64,000 nt of DNA. Source: Notolepis coatsorum. Its lineage: Eukaryota; Chordata; Actinopteri; Aulopiformes; Paralepididae. This document shows positions 43,563 through 56,146 of this stretch, piece after piece. The translations under genes and the position numbers were made by a program. The notes beneath the pieces are model-generated. The model was not told where the DNA came from. It did no database searches and worked only from the letters and a program-made list of their open reading frames with translations. How positions within the stretch are numbered: position 1 is the stretch's first letter; every line of letters begins with the position of its first letter. The stretch is from positions 154,057,371-154,121,370 of the forward strand of contig OZ020585.1 in NCBI GenBank assembly GCA_963971535.1, in the 5' to 3' direction.

Positions 43563-44232
43563 CTCGTCTGCCATATAGATAGCGTTAACGTTTGCAAATA
43601 AAGTCAACGTCATCCAGATCACACCACATATCTAGATAACGTTAGCTAGCGGCTAGCACTAAAGCTAACGCCAACCAGAGAGGGAAACGTTATTATTATT
43701 TATTCGAGGAAACCGTATGACCAGATCGCAATTCGGGACCGTGAAACACTTTTATTGTATTGCGTGGTAGAATCGTAGAAGTTCTACTACCACTCAATAG
43801 TAACTTATGTCTAACATAATCCTTTTATTTGAACAACTTACTGGAAAAGCCTGCCTGCCTGCCACCAATATTATGACACACTCTGTGCGCTTTGATATTT
43901 ACACTCAGCCTACCTGCAGCCAGACTGCAGCGCTGTGAGCCAAAAGGTCTACGCGCTGGAGATGGGAGGCACTGGATCAAACCATAATGGGGCAGGGGGG
44001 GGGGTTCGCAATCTTTGGAAACTTAAAAACTTGTTATTAAGTGTCATTGCGTATTATTAATTTGATTGAAATTTCGTAGTTATGGTTAGATAATATTTAT
44101 ATATTGGGGGGGGGGGGGGGGGGATATATCAATGATCAAAAAGTGAGGGAGCAAAGAGACAAGTTTGCTCCACCAAGTTCAATACTGGTAGAGCACCCGC
44201 TTCACCTGCTCAATTACGTAGGCGCCTATGTC
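43563..44232. other. unassigned; G runs at 43996 and 44106
   Basis: No frame or element was recognised. Runs of G occur near 43996-44005 and at 44106-44122. Confidence 0.35.
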
Positions 44233-44477
44233 TGTACATATCCCTTACATACTCTTACTAGTAGTTACTATATCTGTACATATCCTTTACCTACTCTTAC
44301 TAGTTACTATATCTATTTACATATCGCTTACCTACTCTTACTAGTTACTATATCTATATCTGTACATATCCATTACCTACTCTTACTAGTTACTATATCT
44401 GTACATATCCCTTACCTACTCTATAGTTACTATATCTATATCTGTATATATCCCTTACCTACTTTTACTAGTTATGC
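44233..44477. repeat. minisatellite, 41- to 47-bp unit
   Basis: About six units built from tactatatctgtacatatcc and ttacctactcttactagt run in tandem, with an optional extra tatatc. Confidence 0.85.
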
Positions 44478-46214
44478 TTCTGGCCAGTATGACTACGAAT
44501 AAACTATTGTTTTTATACTTTACTGTATCACTGTACATATTGATACTAGAACTCTGTACATACATCTGATTAGCACTACACCCAGTAGTACTAATTTATA
44601 TATTCGATTATAGTTATAGTTTAAAGTAGTTCAAACTATTTTCTATGTTCAAACTATGTCTTGCTAGTATCAAGGCTAACAACCATCTAAAAACGAGTTA
44701 GTTAGCCAACAACAATCTAAACTATAGCTTTCCCTTCACTCTTTTAAGGGTAACAATTGTTTCATTATAAACCAATTGTGTAAAAGCCTAGAAGAAAAAT
44801 ACGGAGGAGCTGAATATTTACAATTACACAAAAGGTCCTCTCACCTCAAGTTCAGCTGTCCTACTCCACAGAAGACTATGTAGGTGAGCTCTGATCCCAA
44901 TTATGGACATTTCCATACAAAAATATGGGAGACAGCGTCTTTTGGTTGTGAAATATAATGAATGTGACAACCTACCCGTGTGACAACCAACCCTGTTCTC
45001 CCCTACATACTACATTCATGTGACATAACTGAGTCATATATATTCTGATAGCCAAGGTTGTTCTGAAAATATATGTACATCACTTCATTGTAGAATACAT
45101 TGTTTAGGTTTTACAAGCAGTTTATCAAAGTTGACTGTGAACTTGAATTTGGTATAAAAATACAGAGTAAATATATATCTACAAATAACAATATATAAGG
45201 TATAGAAAATAATAGGAGGGGTGAAAATAGCCCATACTCCCAAGGGTTAAATGCATTATGCCCAAATCGTTCGGGTTGCTCGCCTGAAACTCCAAATACT
45301 TCCAAATCAAAGGTATATACCATGTACATATGTGTCTTCACAAAATCATCAAGGGGTGGGGGGGTTTAACTCAAAACTGCGATCGTTACCAAAAGCATGT
45401 TTTAGGTCCGGTAAAATACGACACTGTGATCGATACAAAAACATGTTTTAGGTTCGGTAAAATATACATAGAATAGACCTTACCTTAGCCAGAAGGTACT
45501 CCAAAAAGAATAATCCCAGTGATCCGATCGCGATCGCAATTACTCACAATAGGTGAGGCGATAAAATCTCAGAGCGATTGCCATGTCCTGATTCCCTCTG
45601 AGGGGGAGGAGTTCTTGCAGACACTCCCCACACTAAAGTGGCCCCACACTAAACTATCCCAGTTCAAAAGGTAGGTGATACTGCCACCTGGCATGATTCG
45701 ATTGTCATTGCAATTTTAACATAGGCAGCGGTGCAAGGGAGATACAGGGAGGATGGGGATCAGAAGAAAAACATCAAAGGATCAAAACCAGAGTATAGTC
45801 GGGTTTGGCGCAGAAAGAGTTAACACATGACGGCGAGGGTGGAAGAGAAAACTGCTTGAATGGAATGGAATGGAATCTCTCAGCAGCAGCAGCAACTCCA
45901 TGTTTGTCAGCTGACAAAACAAACAACAATGTAGGTCTATAGGGCAAACACCATGCTAGCTCTCCAAGTTGACAAATAATTGCCAGCATGGAAAGCAATG
46001 TTCACAGTATGATTTTGTGTTAAGCCTGGATGACATTCATCAGTTCTCTGTCTTATCAGTCTCCCTTGACATGTTTGTGTACAGGCCTTGTGGTCGCGGT
46101 GACATACACGCCACTAAAATGTATCATATCTGGGCATATCCACCAGTTATGATAACTGTCAAATGGCTTACAGACTCCGCCTACCCAGCTCACCACTGGT
46201 CTATGCTAATGGTG
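44478..46214. other. unassigned; one 47-bp tandem pair
   Basis: No gene was recognised. The phrase catgttttaggt-cggtaaaat, preceded by actg-gatcg, occurs twice 47 bases apart (about 45376-45468). The open frames here are short and without motifs. Confidence 0.4.
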
Positions 46215-46370
46215 CGGAGCAGTGGGTGGAAGAAGCAATAGTTTCTTTACTTAAGTAAAAGCAGAAATACCCATGAAATAGTACTCTGACAAAAGTTAAA
46301 GTAGACAAGAGTATTTGATATTGAATGTACTTAAGTACTTACATTTCAGTGATTACATCCTAAACCCTGA
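46215..46370. mobile_element. common fish repeat (tacttaagtaaaag type)
   Basis: The sequence agtgggtggaagaag, then ttacttaagtaaaagcag, then tgtacttaagtacttacatt is like a dispersed repeat widely seen in fish genomes, likely a non-autonomous DNA transposon. Its ends were not determined. Confidence 0.45.
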
Positions 46371-46484
46371 AGTTGTCAGGCTACAAATATGAAATCACAT
46401 AATCTTCATCTCAAATGAAACAAAAACAGAGTTATGGTGCTACTTCACTTCACCTACCGGCTGGTTCCTCCCTATTGACCTGAC

Positions 46485-46740
46485 CTTTCAATCACCGTGG
46501 AGAACATATTATTGTCTCCATCCCCGACCTTTCAATCACCGTGGAGAACATAGCTGTGTCTCTGTCCCCAACCTTTCATTCACCGTGGAGAACATAGCTG
46601 TGGCTCCGTCCCCGACTTCCAAGAACCTAGGTGTGTGGTCCTTGAGGACCGGCTGGATTTCTCTTCTCACGTCGCCTCAACAACCAGAGCCTGCAGGTTC
46701 ACCCTGAGCAATGTGAGAAGAATCCTCACAACATAATGAT
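46485..46740 (+). mobile_element. L2-type LINE fragment with triple repeat
   Basis: The last part (about 46615-46735) reads SKNLGVW and then ASTTRACRFTLSNVRRI, the L2 segment before the SRLDYCN block. Just upstream, a unit of about 44 bp (cctttcaatcaccgtggaga) occurs three times (46486-46615), so a local tandem expansion has occurred within the LINE relic. Confidence 0.65.
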
Positions 46741-47680
46741 AGGATTAAGGATGAAAATCTGTACTCAAGTTAAAATATTTAGTAACGACTGATGTGGACA
46801 CAAGAAAAGGGGGCTGAAATGTTTGGTATTGGGAAACTCTTTAATTAACCAGGCAGGTTAACGCAAAGGCCTTTCAAAGGGTAAAAGGGGACAAAAGTAA
46901 AATAGAAAAGAGACAGATGATACATACATCACAGAGGTATGGGAAATAATTAAAACCAAATACAATTACAAGGTATGTAATACATTAATCAGAACAGTCA
47001 AATGACAGTTAAAAGGCTGGGTTACAGTTGCAGGTTTGTGTGTACAACAACAACAACTCTGCGATCATTCATTTGGTCATCCTCAGACGGGTTCGCCAGG
47101 TCCTTCATAGATCCGGACAGTTCCGTAGAGCTCTACTCACATGCGTCCTTCCTCAGTATGTCCACGTATGTTGGCGTGGGAAGTCCTCTTGGTCGGTAGA
47201 GCGATAGAGTCCTTAAAAGTAGTGAGGGTCCATTTTCAAAGTATTTTGCATCTCGTTCCAACTGCTGGGAGCAGCAAATTGGAAGGAGGATTGACCAAAG
47301 GAGCTGGTGTTATAGGGAGTACAGGTTTGAAAGGTCTAGTGTGTAAAAGAACAGAAAACAAATAAAGAGAAGTTTGCTTTGCAGAAAATAACATGAAGAA
47401 GTCAACTGAATCAAGAAGAATTGTGCCCAGACCTCAAGATTTGGTGGAATTGCACTGTCTACCTCCTTTCCTATTGGATTTCTACCAGATTGTTTCTGTG
47501 TTCTGCACATTCAGCACTGAACTGGTAAGACTGATCCAATTTACATTGTTTGTTGTTTCTTTGGATTTAGTTTAAAAAATAAAAAAAAGTTGTGTGACCA
47601 GAAGCTCTAAAGCTTGCTTCGTCGTTCGGTCCACAAACGTTTCCTGCAATTCCAAAAGCCACAGTTTCACCCTAGGAGGC
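46741..47680. other. unassigned spacer
   Basis: No frame, repeat or element end was recognised in this stretch. Confidence 0.35.
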
Positions 47681-48280
<600 letters not shown>

Positions 48281-49020
48281 GAGGTCACTAATAGGCAGAC
48301 CGTGGCCTGGGTCCGGATCCAGACACTGTCCTATAAATCCATAAATGATTGAGATTTAATAGATTTTGACGGAGCGTTTCTACCAGAGCAGCTTTTGTAG
48401 CCTTTACGATACTGGTTTAGGAAACAAAGCAATTGCATGCATTGTACATCATCTAACGTGATGCTCATGTCTCATAATGTTCAAAAGCAGTATGTCTCAT
48501 ATGTTCAAAAGCACTATGTCTCATATGTTCAAAAGCAGTATGTCTCATATGTTCAAAAGCACTATGTCTCATATGTTCAAAAGCAGTATGTCTCTCATAC
48601 AGTATGTTCAAAAGCACTATGTCTCATATGTTCAAAAGCAGTATGTCTCATACTGTATGTTCAAAAGCAGTATGTCTCATCATATGTTCAAAAGCACTAT
48701 GTCTCATATATTCAAAATGCAGTATATCTCATGTTCTGAGACCGTGGCAATGTGAAGCACCACTAGAAGACAAAAAGCACAAATCTTTTGAGAAAACATA
48801 CCCACTCAAATCTAAACTTGAGGGCACAGAAAATAAATGATATAAGAGCCCAATATGACCAATCAACCAGAATCCAACAACAACGTGCTACAGAATGTTC
48901 CCTGTTGCTTGTCCACATACAGCTGTGAGGCAGCTTTCTCCACTATGAATATTATTGAAAGCAAATATAGTTCCAGGCTCTCTCACTGAACAAGAGAACG
49001 TGGATGGGGTGGGATATTAG
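48281..49020 (+). mobile_element. hAT relic with C-terminal transposase piece
   Basis: The left end cagaggtcactaatagg followed by cagaccgtggcctgggtccgg is like the termini of Charlie-type hATs. Near the right (about 48918-48990) the plus strand reads TYSCEAAFSTMNIIESKYSS, the hAT dimerisation region. Between them lies a 24-bp tandem array. The right end and target duplication were not found. It is an old relic. Confidence 0.7.
48477..48733. repeat. 24-bp tandem repeat, ten units, with 48-bp higher order
   Basis: Ten units of atgttcaaaagcagtatgtc-cat type. Units alternate between agcag and agcac over most of the array, so the effective period is 48 bp. It lies within the hAT relic. Confidence 0.92.
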
Positions 49021-49225
49021 AGGAAAATGAAGAGCAATGGACGCATTCAAGTTTTGTTTATTATACAATTGGTTGAGTCTGAAAAGAGGAAAAAGGGAAA
49101 GCTACACCTTTTATTTAATATTTCTAAAATGAGGCACTTTATTTTAAGATTCAAAATCTCTCTGTTATGTGTTTTGTTTTTTAAATGCAGCCCTTATTTT
49201 ACTTGAAATAAGAAAAGGACATTAA

Positions 49226-50177
49226 CACTTTGATCGCCATGGGTTAAATTCATAATTTACCATCCCTAGCCAGCTCTATTTGTCTATGGTGAAGTTCCCC
49301 TTCTTTGCAGGGCTATAACTTTTTAAATTCTATTGCTAAATTGCCATTATTATGGCCCATTCAATGTCCTATATCCATTGTTCAGGGTGTAGCAACGATA
49401 TACTTTTTCATTCACATATTCATACTAAAATATGGTCTAAAGTATAAGTATGTTTTTATCGTTTTCTGCAGCTTTCTCCAGAACTTGATTTATAGCTCCA
49501 AATGCATTATATTGATGATCAAGTACAGTTTGATAGCAATCGGCGCGAGATAAAAAATGTCAACTGGACGTAGTTCTAGAAGTTACTACGTATCATCTGA
49601 TATTGACCGGATGGGCGAGGGGGCGTTTATAATTCCGTGGGCAACGTTATACCATCCGTCTAGTGTGGGTCATATGGTCATCAGAGCAGTTTATATGGAA
49701 TACGTTAGAAAATAACGCTGGATCTTACCATATCTTCCTCGCGCCGTTGGACGATCAGCGTGGAGTAGACAGGTTTCGATTATGGGATGTTGATCCTGAT
49801 GAACCATTTCCAGGTTGTATAATACTATATACGTCCAAATAACGTTGTTTATTGAGTTAGGGCGAGCGATTGATTATCCAGTGTGTTGAGATGGGGTCCG
49901 GCTACCGATCGCGAGTGCCCGGACGGATTATGGATGAGCACTTCCTGTTTGGCGGGCCCCTCCCTCTTGGCCGATCTGCCGATCGGCCACCGGATGGCGC
50001 TCTTGAACCGTTAGACAGTTGAGTGGAGCTCACCAGTACATCTCATGTCTCCGGAGGAGAAATATGATTTCGATCACAGATTTTTGAATTATTGATATCA
50101 AAGACGAGTTACGGCGTCTTCGGCAGATTGAGCATGGCTAGGAATGACGTCTAAACACGTCATCGGCGATTAACATG
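49226..50177. mobile_element. piggyBac-like non-autonomous element
   Basis: It is bounded by TTAA on both sides (49222-49225 and 50178-50181). The ends cactttgatcgcc and, inverted, catgttaatcgcc agree at 10 of 13 positions. TTAA targets with ends of this sort fit the piggyBac superfamily. The 952-bp interior carries no transposase, so it would depend on another copy. Confidence 0.5.
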
Positions 50178-50282
50178 TTAATTTATTATTAGAATACTTC
50201 AGTCCCTCCGGTTAAATGTGAAAACCGACAATAAATATTTTCTATATTTTATTTTCTCTAACTGGAATCCTTTGAATTATAA

Positions 50283-50402
50283 TTGAATACCCCTAAGGTA
50301 GGGCTTCAGAATAATGGGTACACTTTGGCCATCACTGGGATCGAACCTCTGACCTTCCAGTTTTGGGACAGTCCCCAACCATAAGGCCACCCTGCCTCCA
50401 GG
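50283..50402 (-). mobile_element. tRNA-derived SINE
   Basis: On the minus strand, an A-box-like TGGCCTTATGGTTGGGGA and a B-box-like GGTTCGATCCC lie about 30 bases apart. A short tail ends in ggggtattcaat. It does not share its body with the SINE at 26634. The loop sequence and tail argue against a working tRNA gene. Confidence 0.7.
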
Positions 50403-51011
50403 GTGAAAGAAAATGCAAGAAATCTGAAATCTGTTAGGATTTCTTTGTCCATGCGTGTAATTAATAGCATTTGAATTGCAAATTAAAATGCAGTAATCAT
50501 TTGAGAATACATTTGGCATGGGCCTTTGACCATGTATTTTGTACATCCAGACGTGTGCATGCCAGTATGTGCACAAGGACTGGAATACAGAACACAGTAA
50601 TACAGGAACAGAAGGGTCCTCGGTGAACAGGGAATAGGAAGAGGGCAGCCGTGATGAGAGTTCTAATCAGGGCTTGCTTGGAGCAGGCTCACGGTTTTTG
50701 AAGAAATGTCACATGATAACGCAAAGTGGACTTGACAAAAAAATGAACAAGGAGATCCTCTCAAACAATGTTTTCATCTTCATGGAAATTGGGTCTGTCT
50801 TTTAGAGACAGAGAGAGAGACAGAATATAAAGACTACATCTCACACTGAAAGTCAATTATGCATCAGTCATTTGCATAATCCATCATGGTGACATTCATG
50901 GAATGGCAATGATTGGTAATTTGTGAATATATAAAGTTCGTCCCGGAAGTTGCTTTTCTTAAACCTGATTAAACATACCAATTATACATACCAAACATAG
51001 CACTAGAATGC
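50403..51011. other. unassigned spacer
   Basis: No coding frame, element or repeat was recognised here. Confidence 0.35.
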
Positions 51012-51358
51012 TGTTAAAATGTGAAAACCAAAAATGTCTATCTTCCTTACTTCCAAACTCATTGATCGCCAAAAACGAGATATTGTAGAAATCGTCAGAA
51101 AGGAGAAACGCACAATTTCTATCTTGCGACAACACAAAGCTGTGTGTCATTTATTACATTTATAGCACAAGTGACAGCTGTCAGAACTATGCCGTCCTAG
51201 CCTCTGACAGCTCGTAGTAACCAAAAATTTAATCAATGACATCCCACCAGCGCATCTTCTCTAAGCCCAACCCCAAAACCAACCTTTTTAAAGTGACAGT
51301 GCCCCATCAACACATCAAAACAATACAATGGTGAATTATGTCCATAGCACCCACTACA
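51012..51358 (-). repeat. probable LTR of gypsy relic
   Basis: On the minus strand, after the integrase end and a G-rich tract (tctgggggga), the sequence starts TGTAGTGGGTG. It contains ctataaatgtaataaa (TATA and AATAAA together) near 51155 and ends around ttttaaca or ttttcaca (51012 or 51019). No second LTR is present in the window, so the far end is approximate. Confidence 0.6.
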
Positions 51359-52638
51359 TACGTCCCCCCAGAATTCATCATAACAAAAGAAGTCAATGAA
51401 CAGGAGGGCGGAGAACTCTGCCATAACGGCTCCGCCTGACCCCTGTAGAGGCCGGTGCCTCTGTAGGGAAAACCTTAGGGGCCCTACGGCCACTCGGGCA
51501 CTGGATAGGTGGCGAGGGGGTCTCGTGGGCCTTACTCGGAAGACGGGGCAAGGTAGGGGGTTGTACCCGCCATGGGGGCTGGGCCAGTCCAACAGGTTTG
51601 CCCAAGTCCACATGAGTCGGTTTAAGGCGGTCTATAGAAATGTGTTCCAGCTTCCCACCCATGTCCACGACAAAGTACTTGTCTCCAGCCTCCTGGACAC
51701 GGAACGGACCGTCGTATGGAGGTTGCAAGGGGTCCCGATGGGCATCGTGACGGATGAAAACATATTCCGCTGACTGCAGACTTGTAGGGACGTGCGACCG
51801 GGGGAGGCCATGCTGTGAGGTGGGGACCGGTGTGAATACCTTAGCCTTCTCCAGAAGTGCTGTCCGCTGCTGGGCTGCAGACCAGGGGGCAGTAATGTTA
51901 GGGATGAAATCCCCTGGCACCCGCAGAGGCTGACCGTAAACCAGCTCGGCCGAGGAGGTCTGAAGGTCTTCCTTGGGGGCCGTCCTGAGACCAAGCATGA
52001 CCCACGGGAGCCGGTCGACCCAGCCGCTGTCAGTAAGGCTGGCCCGAAGTGCTGCTTTCATTGAGCGGTGAAAGCGCTCGCATAACCCATTGGCTTGCGG
52101 GTGGTATGACATAGTCTGGTGTAGCTTCACGCCCAGGCTCTTGGCGACCGTGTTCCAGAGCTCGGATGTGAACTGTGGGCCCCTGTCTGAAGAGAGGTCG
52201 ACTGGAGTGCCAAACGGGGTGACCCAGGTTCCAATAAAGGCCCTGGCCACCTCAGCGGACGTCGTGGCTGACAGTGGAACTGCCTCTGGCCAACGGGTAG
52301 TCCTGTCTACCATAGTAAAGAGGTAACTGAAGCCGTGTGAGGGGGGCAGGGGGCCCACTAGGCCAACGTTCACGTGGTCGAACCTCCTTTCAGGTACAGG
52401 GAAGTGCTGCAGGGGGGCCTTGGTGTGACGGTACACTTCAGCACGCTGGCACTCCAAACAGGAGTCAGCCCAGTCTCTCACATCTTTCCTAAGCCCAGGC
52501 CAGACAAACTTGGCGGACACTAGTCTCTGCGTAGGTTTCTTTCCCGGGTGGGAGAGGCCGTGGACAGCGTCATAAACATGCCGCCTCCATCCTGTGGGAA
52601 CGATGGGTCGGGGCTGTCCCATAGAGACATCACACAGG

Positions 52639-53077
52639 CAATGTTCCCCCTAAGGTGCGCCCGTGCGCGCGCGCACATGGCAAAACGCTCCCACGCACAT
52701 CTGAAATCAGCAGAAAAAAATAAAAAAATTAAAATCTGATTTTTATTTTTATTTTTTTTATTCAACAAACATGACCATGTTCACGTCTGTAAACTCATAC
52801 TGAGGCCTTAGTTTTGGTTTTAAATTGCATATCATCATTCATTTATTTATTGTCACACAGAGCAGAAGAATTTTGCCAAAACAAACCAATAGTATCCAGC
52901 TGCAGAACGGCAGACCAGCCACACTCTCACACCCAAACACATTTCCTTTGATTTAATTATACATCAAATGATTTATGTCAAGGATTGCAATGCCTCGCTT
53001 GAATGAAGTTAACTTTTCACCTGGATAACGTCAACATTCAGGGTGAATGTAATGTGAGAAATTGGGATAAAAGAAAA

Positions 53078-53110
<33 letters not shown>

Positions 53111-53954
53111 TTTTTGATCGGATCGGGAAAGATCGGTGTAACTGAGGGGTACAATTCCCTGACTGTATTGAGAGTATGGTATATTAAACCACTACTAGTT
53201 ATGTACTTTAATTACTGGCCATACAGTACATGAATATATATGGTGAACACCCACACAAGAATACGGCAATGACACATAAAGTTCTATTTAGAGGGTATTT
53301 ATTATTATCAAGCAAGCAACGTTAGGTTACAGATTGAGAATTATGCTTGCGCTTGTATGGCGAAGAACACACGTAAAGTAAGTCAAGAGCGTAAGTCAAT
53401 GAGAATAGTATGAATACTAAGATGGGTCTAAACTGACGCCACCTGTGGTATAGCAATTACATAGGGCACACTAGTACCAGCTGGAGACACTGGGGGGTTC
53501 CCTCCGGGTGTAAGACCGGCAGGGGTAGAGGAATGTTCGGGTACAAAGTCTGGGTCAACGAGGAATAAAGAGGCTCCAGCTACGGGAATCGGTACATGTA
53601 CTCCCTTGATCGGCAGACAAAGCAGCAGTTGTAATGTATATAAAACAATAAATGTAGATTCTCAGCTTTAATCTGGCCCTTCACAACACTCTGTATCGTC
53701 AATCAATGGTCAAATAAATATTTGATTAAGGAATATAATATGCCTTTTTGTATTATTTCTCTGTGTATCAGCAAAATGTATATATTTTTATGTTAGACAT
53801 TAAGGGATATTAAGATTCTCAGATTTTTTACAAACCGCCGCTTATCAACTAACCGGTTAATCGGAAGGTGACGTATGTTGCTCAGTAGTTGCTGATGTCT
53901 GCTCAGGAGGTTTGAGTGTTTGCTCAGACAGAAAAATAATTAGAGGGAACATTG
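52639..53954. mobile_element. hAT transposon with CAATGTTCCC ends
   Basis: The left end is caatgttccccctaag and the inverted right end caatgttccctctaat. The 8-bp target duplication cacacagg is perfect (52631-52638 and 53955-53962). The 1,316-bp element lies in the gypsy integrase. No transposase is visible. It contains GC-rich sequence near its left end, an AT dinucleotide run (about 53070-53110) and a BEL-type solo LTR (53137-53688). Confidence 0.92.
53137..53688 (-). repeat. solo LTR of the BEL family
   Basis: It starts tgtaactgaggggtacaatt and ends cccttcacaaca, as do the LTRs of the BEL element at 29549-37880, but is only 552 bp. Its first 140 bases resemble the inverted end of the LTR before 62067 more than the young BEL. 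No clear target duplication flanks it. It is a remnant of recombination between LTRs or of a truncated insertion. Confidence 0.85.
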
Positions 53955-54116
53955 CACACAGGAGTGTGGTGCCAGCGCTGTCAAAAACCACATCCTCTAA
54001 CCGCAGGCTTGAGGTGGCTGACCTGAAATCTCGCACTTTAGGGTCGGTAGCCTGGTCCGCCGCCATACCGGTGTAATCCAGCCCCAGGTGGATGGCGCCC
54101 GCTACAGCCGCTAAAG

Positions 54117-56144
54117 CAGGGGTCAGCAACCTTTTTGACACGGAGTGCCTGTTTGAAATATAGTTGTAACTAGTGTGCCTCAACAATATTCCATGCATCG
54201 TAATTCTTTTTCTTCTCATAATCAGGTATTTCTTATGATAATTTTTACATTATTACATCATTATTGTTATTGTTATTATTAACAATATTATTATGATGGT
54301 TGTATCAACCCTAAATCAATGCAGACAAACAGCTGCATACAGTGCAACCATTTCACTCACATTTGCCCATTCAATTTGGACACATCACACACAGGTGTGT
54401 GTACTGTACGTGTGCTGTCATAGCTCCACCTACAGGCCTAATGGAGAACACCAGGAGAACACCAGGATGTGAATGGAGGGTGAATGTGAGGTATATCGTG
54501 TAAATAAGTTTTGATTGATCACAAGACTACACTGTAAAAAAAAATAATAATAATAAGTTACCAAAACTTACAAATATTGAGTTCAGTTACTGTGCATTAA
54601 GGTTTTCATTTTTCAATCCATAATAAGTTAACAGAATAAGTACACAACCACATTATTTCAACCTAATAAAACTATGTTTATTGTCATTGTTTTAAGAACA
54701 CAAGTTGACATGGTAATACTCACATTTTGAGTAAAAAAAATTGCTTTTAACATGTGCAATGTTCAATGAAATAGAAAAATAAATAATAAAATGTGTTGAT
54801 TAATCCCACTGGTCACAATGGTGACCGTAATAATGTTTTTGTTATAAGGCTCGGCAAATGTTACTGAATGATGTAGCAATGTATTTCCAGCTAAATTGAA
54901 ATAATAAACAAATAAAGGGTCTCAATTAAATATGTGGTAGTAAAAAGAACCTGTGGGAGGATTTCAACAAGATGCGACAACAGTGCAAAATATTTCACTA
55001 TAATATTTCAAAGCAAAAAAAAAAGATTTTTTATTTATTTTTTTACTGCTGCCCCCTGTGCCTATGCAAATCCAATCCAATCCAATCCACTTTATTTATA
55101 TAGCACATTTAAAACAACAAAGTTGACCAAAGTGCTGTACAAGTCCACAAACATAGGATAAAACTTAAAACATAAAAATTTAATAAAAACACATAATAAA
55201 ACAGTACAATGTGTCACATAAAAAGGCAAATCTCTCAAAAACGGTTTAAAAAAAAAAGCCAGAGCAAATAAGTGTGTTTTGAGGCGTGATTTAAACACCT
55301 GCAGAGTGGGGGCCTGCCTAACATGCAGTGGCAGCTCATTCCAGAGCTTTGGGGCTGCCACTGCAAAAGCACGGTCCCCCCTAAGCTTCAGCCTGGAGTT
55401 TGGGACGGCCAGGAGGAGCTGGTCAGAGGACCTGAGGGACCTTAGAGGAACATAGGGTTCCAGCAGGTCTGAGAGTAACCCGGTGCCAAGCCGTTCAAAC
55501 ATTTAAAAACAAACAGTAAAACCTTAAAAGCAATCCTAAAACGCACAGGAAGCCAGTGGAGGGCAGCCAGCACAGGGGAAATATGCTCCCTCTTTCACGT
55601 TCCCATCAACAGACGGGCAGCAGCGTTTTGCACCAACTGCAAACGAGAGAGGGAGGCCTGACTGATGCCCACGTACAGGGCATTACAGTAATCAAGGCGA
55701 GAGGTCATAAAAGCATGGATAACCGTTTCAAAAACGGAACGGGATAAAAAAGGTTTGACCTTGGACAGCCTCCTAAGCTGGAAAAAGCTCCTTCCCACCA
55801 CAGTATTGATCTGCTTGTCCAGCTTTAGGTCACAATCGAATTTCACCCCTAGGTTGGTGACTGTTGGCTTCACAAAAAGCCCAGATCACCAGGAGGAGGC
55901 ACATGACCATTGCTGGGACCAAACACCATGACCTCTGTTTTACTGTCATTGAGACAAAGACAGTTTGATGCCAGCCATGCCTTAACATCATCAAGGCATG
56001 CTAGTAGTGGTTTTACCGGGTTGGTAGTGTTTATTTAATGGCATGTAAATCTGGCTGTCATCTGCGTAGCAGTGAAAGGAGACGCCAGGCTTTCGGAGTA
56101 TAGGCCCTAACGGGAGCAGGTACAACAGCAGGTGCCTACCCCTG
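54117..56144. mobile_element. hAT transposon with CAGGGGT ends, carrying an L2
   Basis: The left end caggggtcagcaacc and the inverted right end caggggtaggcacc lie inside a perfect 8-bp duplication cgctaaag (54109-54116 and 56145-56152). No transposase was found in the left kilobase. Most of the right half is an L2 LINE on the minus strand. The element is inserted between the RNase H and integrase regions of the gypsy relic. Confidence 0.88.
55069..56135 (-). mobile_element. L2-type LINE, reverse transcriptase to 3' tail
   Basis: The minus strand carries the catalytic YADD region (CYADDSQIYM, near 56065), then VTNLGVKFDCDLKLD, SRLDYCNALYVGIS, LQLVQNAAARLL, and the C-terminal phrase RAFAVAAPKLWNELPLHVR (about 55370-55310). 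The 3' end is a run of ggattggatt (about 55069-55090) behind agtgctatataaataaa-like sequence. It is 5'-truncated and has several stops in frame. It is the longest L2 copy here. Confidence 0.85.
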
Positions 56145-56146
56145 CG

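Larger units (their letters stand above)
51393..54108 (-). pseudogene. gypsy integrase region
   Basis: The minus strand reads an integrase linker (RLEDVVFDSAG, about 54020-53980) and, beyond the hAT at 52639-53954, PRPIVPTGWRRHVYDAVHG and the zinc-binding part HPGKKPTQRL with C-x2-C (LECQRAE). Next is the catalytic core with VDRTTRWPEAVPL, SSDRGPQFTSELW and HPQANGLCERFH (about 52330-52050). After that come AELVYGQPLRVPGDF (about 51940) and a chromodomain-free C-terminal end with FIRHDAHRDPLQPPYDGPF (about 51770-51700). This is typical of fish Ty3/gypsy. It is fossil coding, preserved in long stretches. Confidence 0.88.

Noticed and set aside
48437-48755. CRISPR array or repetitive protein
   Set aside because: The 24-bp units are directly adjacent with no unique spacers, and the setting is a eukaryotic transposon relic.
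50283-50402. A working tRNA gene on the minus strand
   Set aside because: The tRNA arms are poor and it ends in a SINE-like tail.
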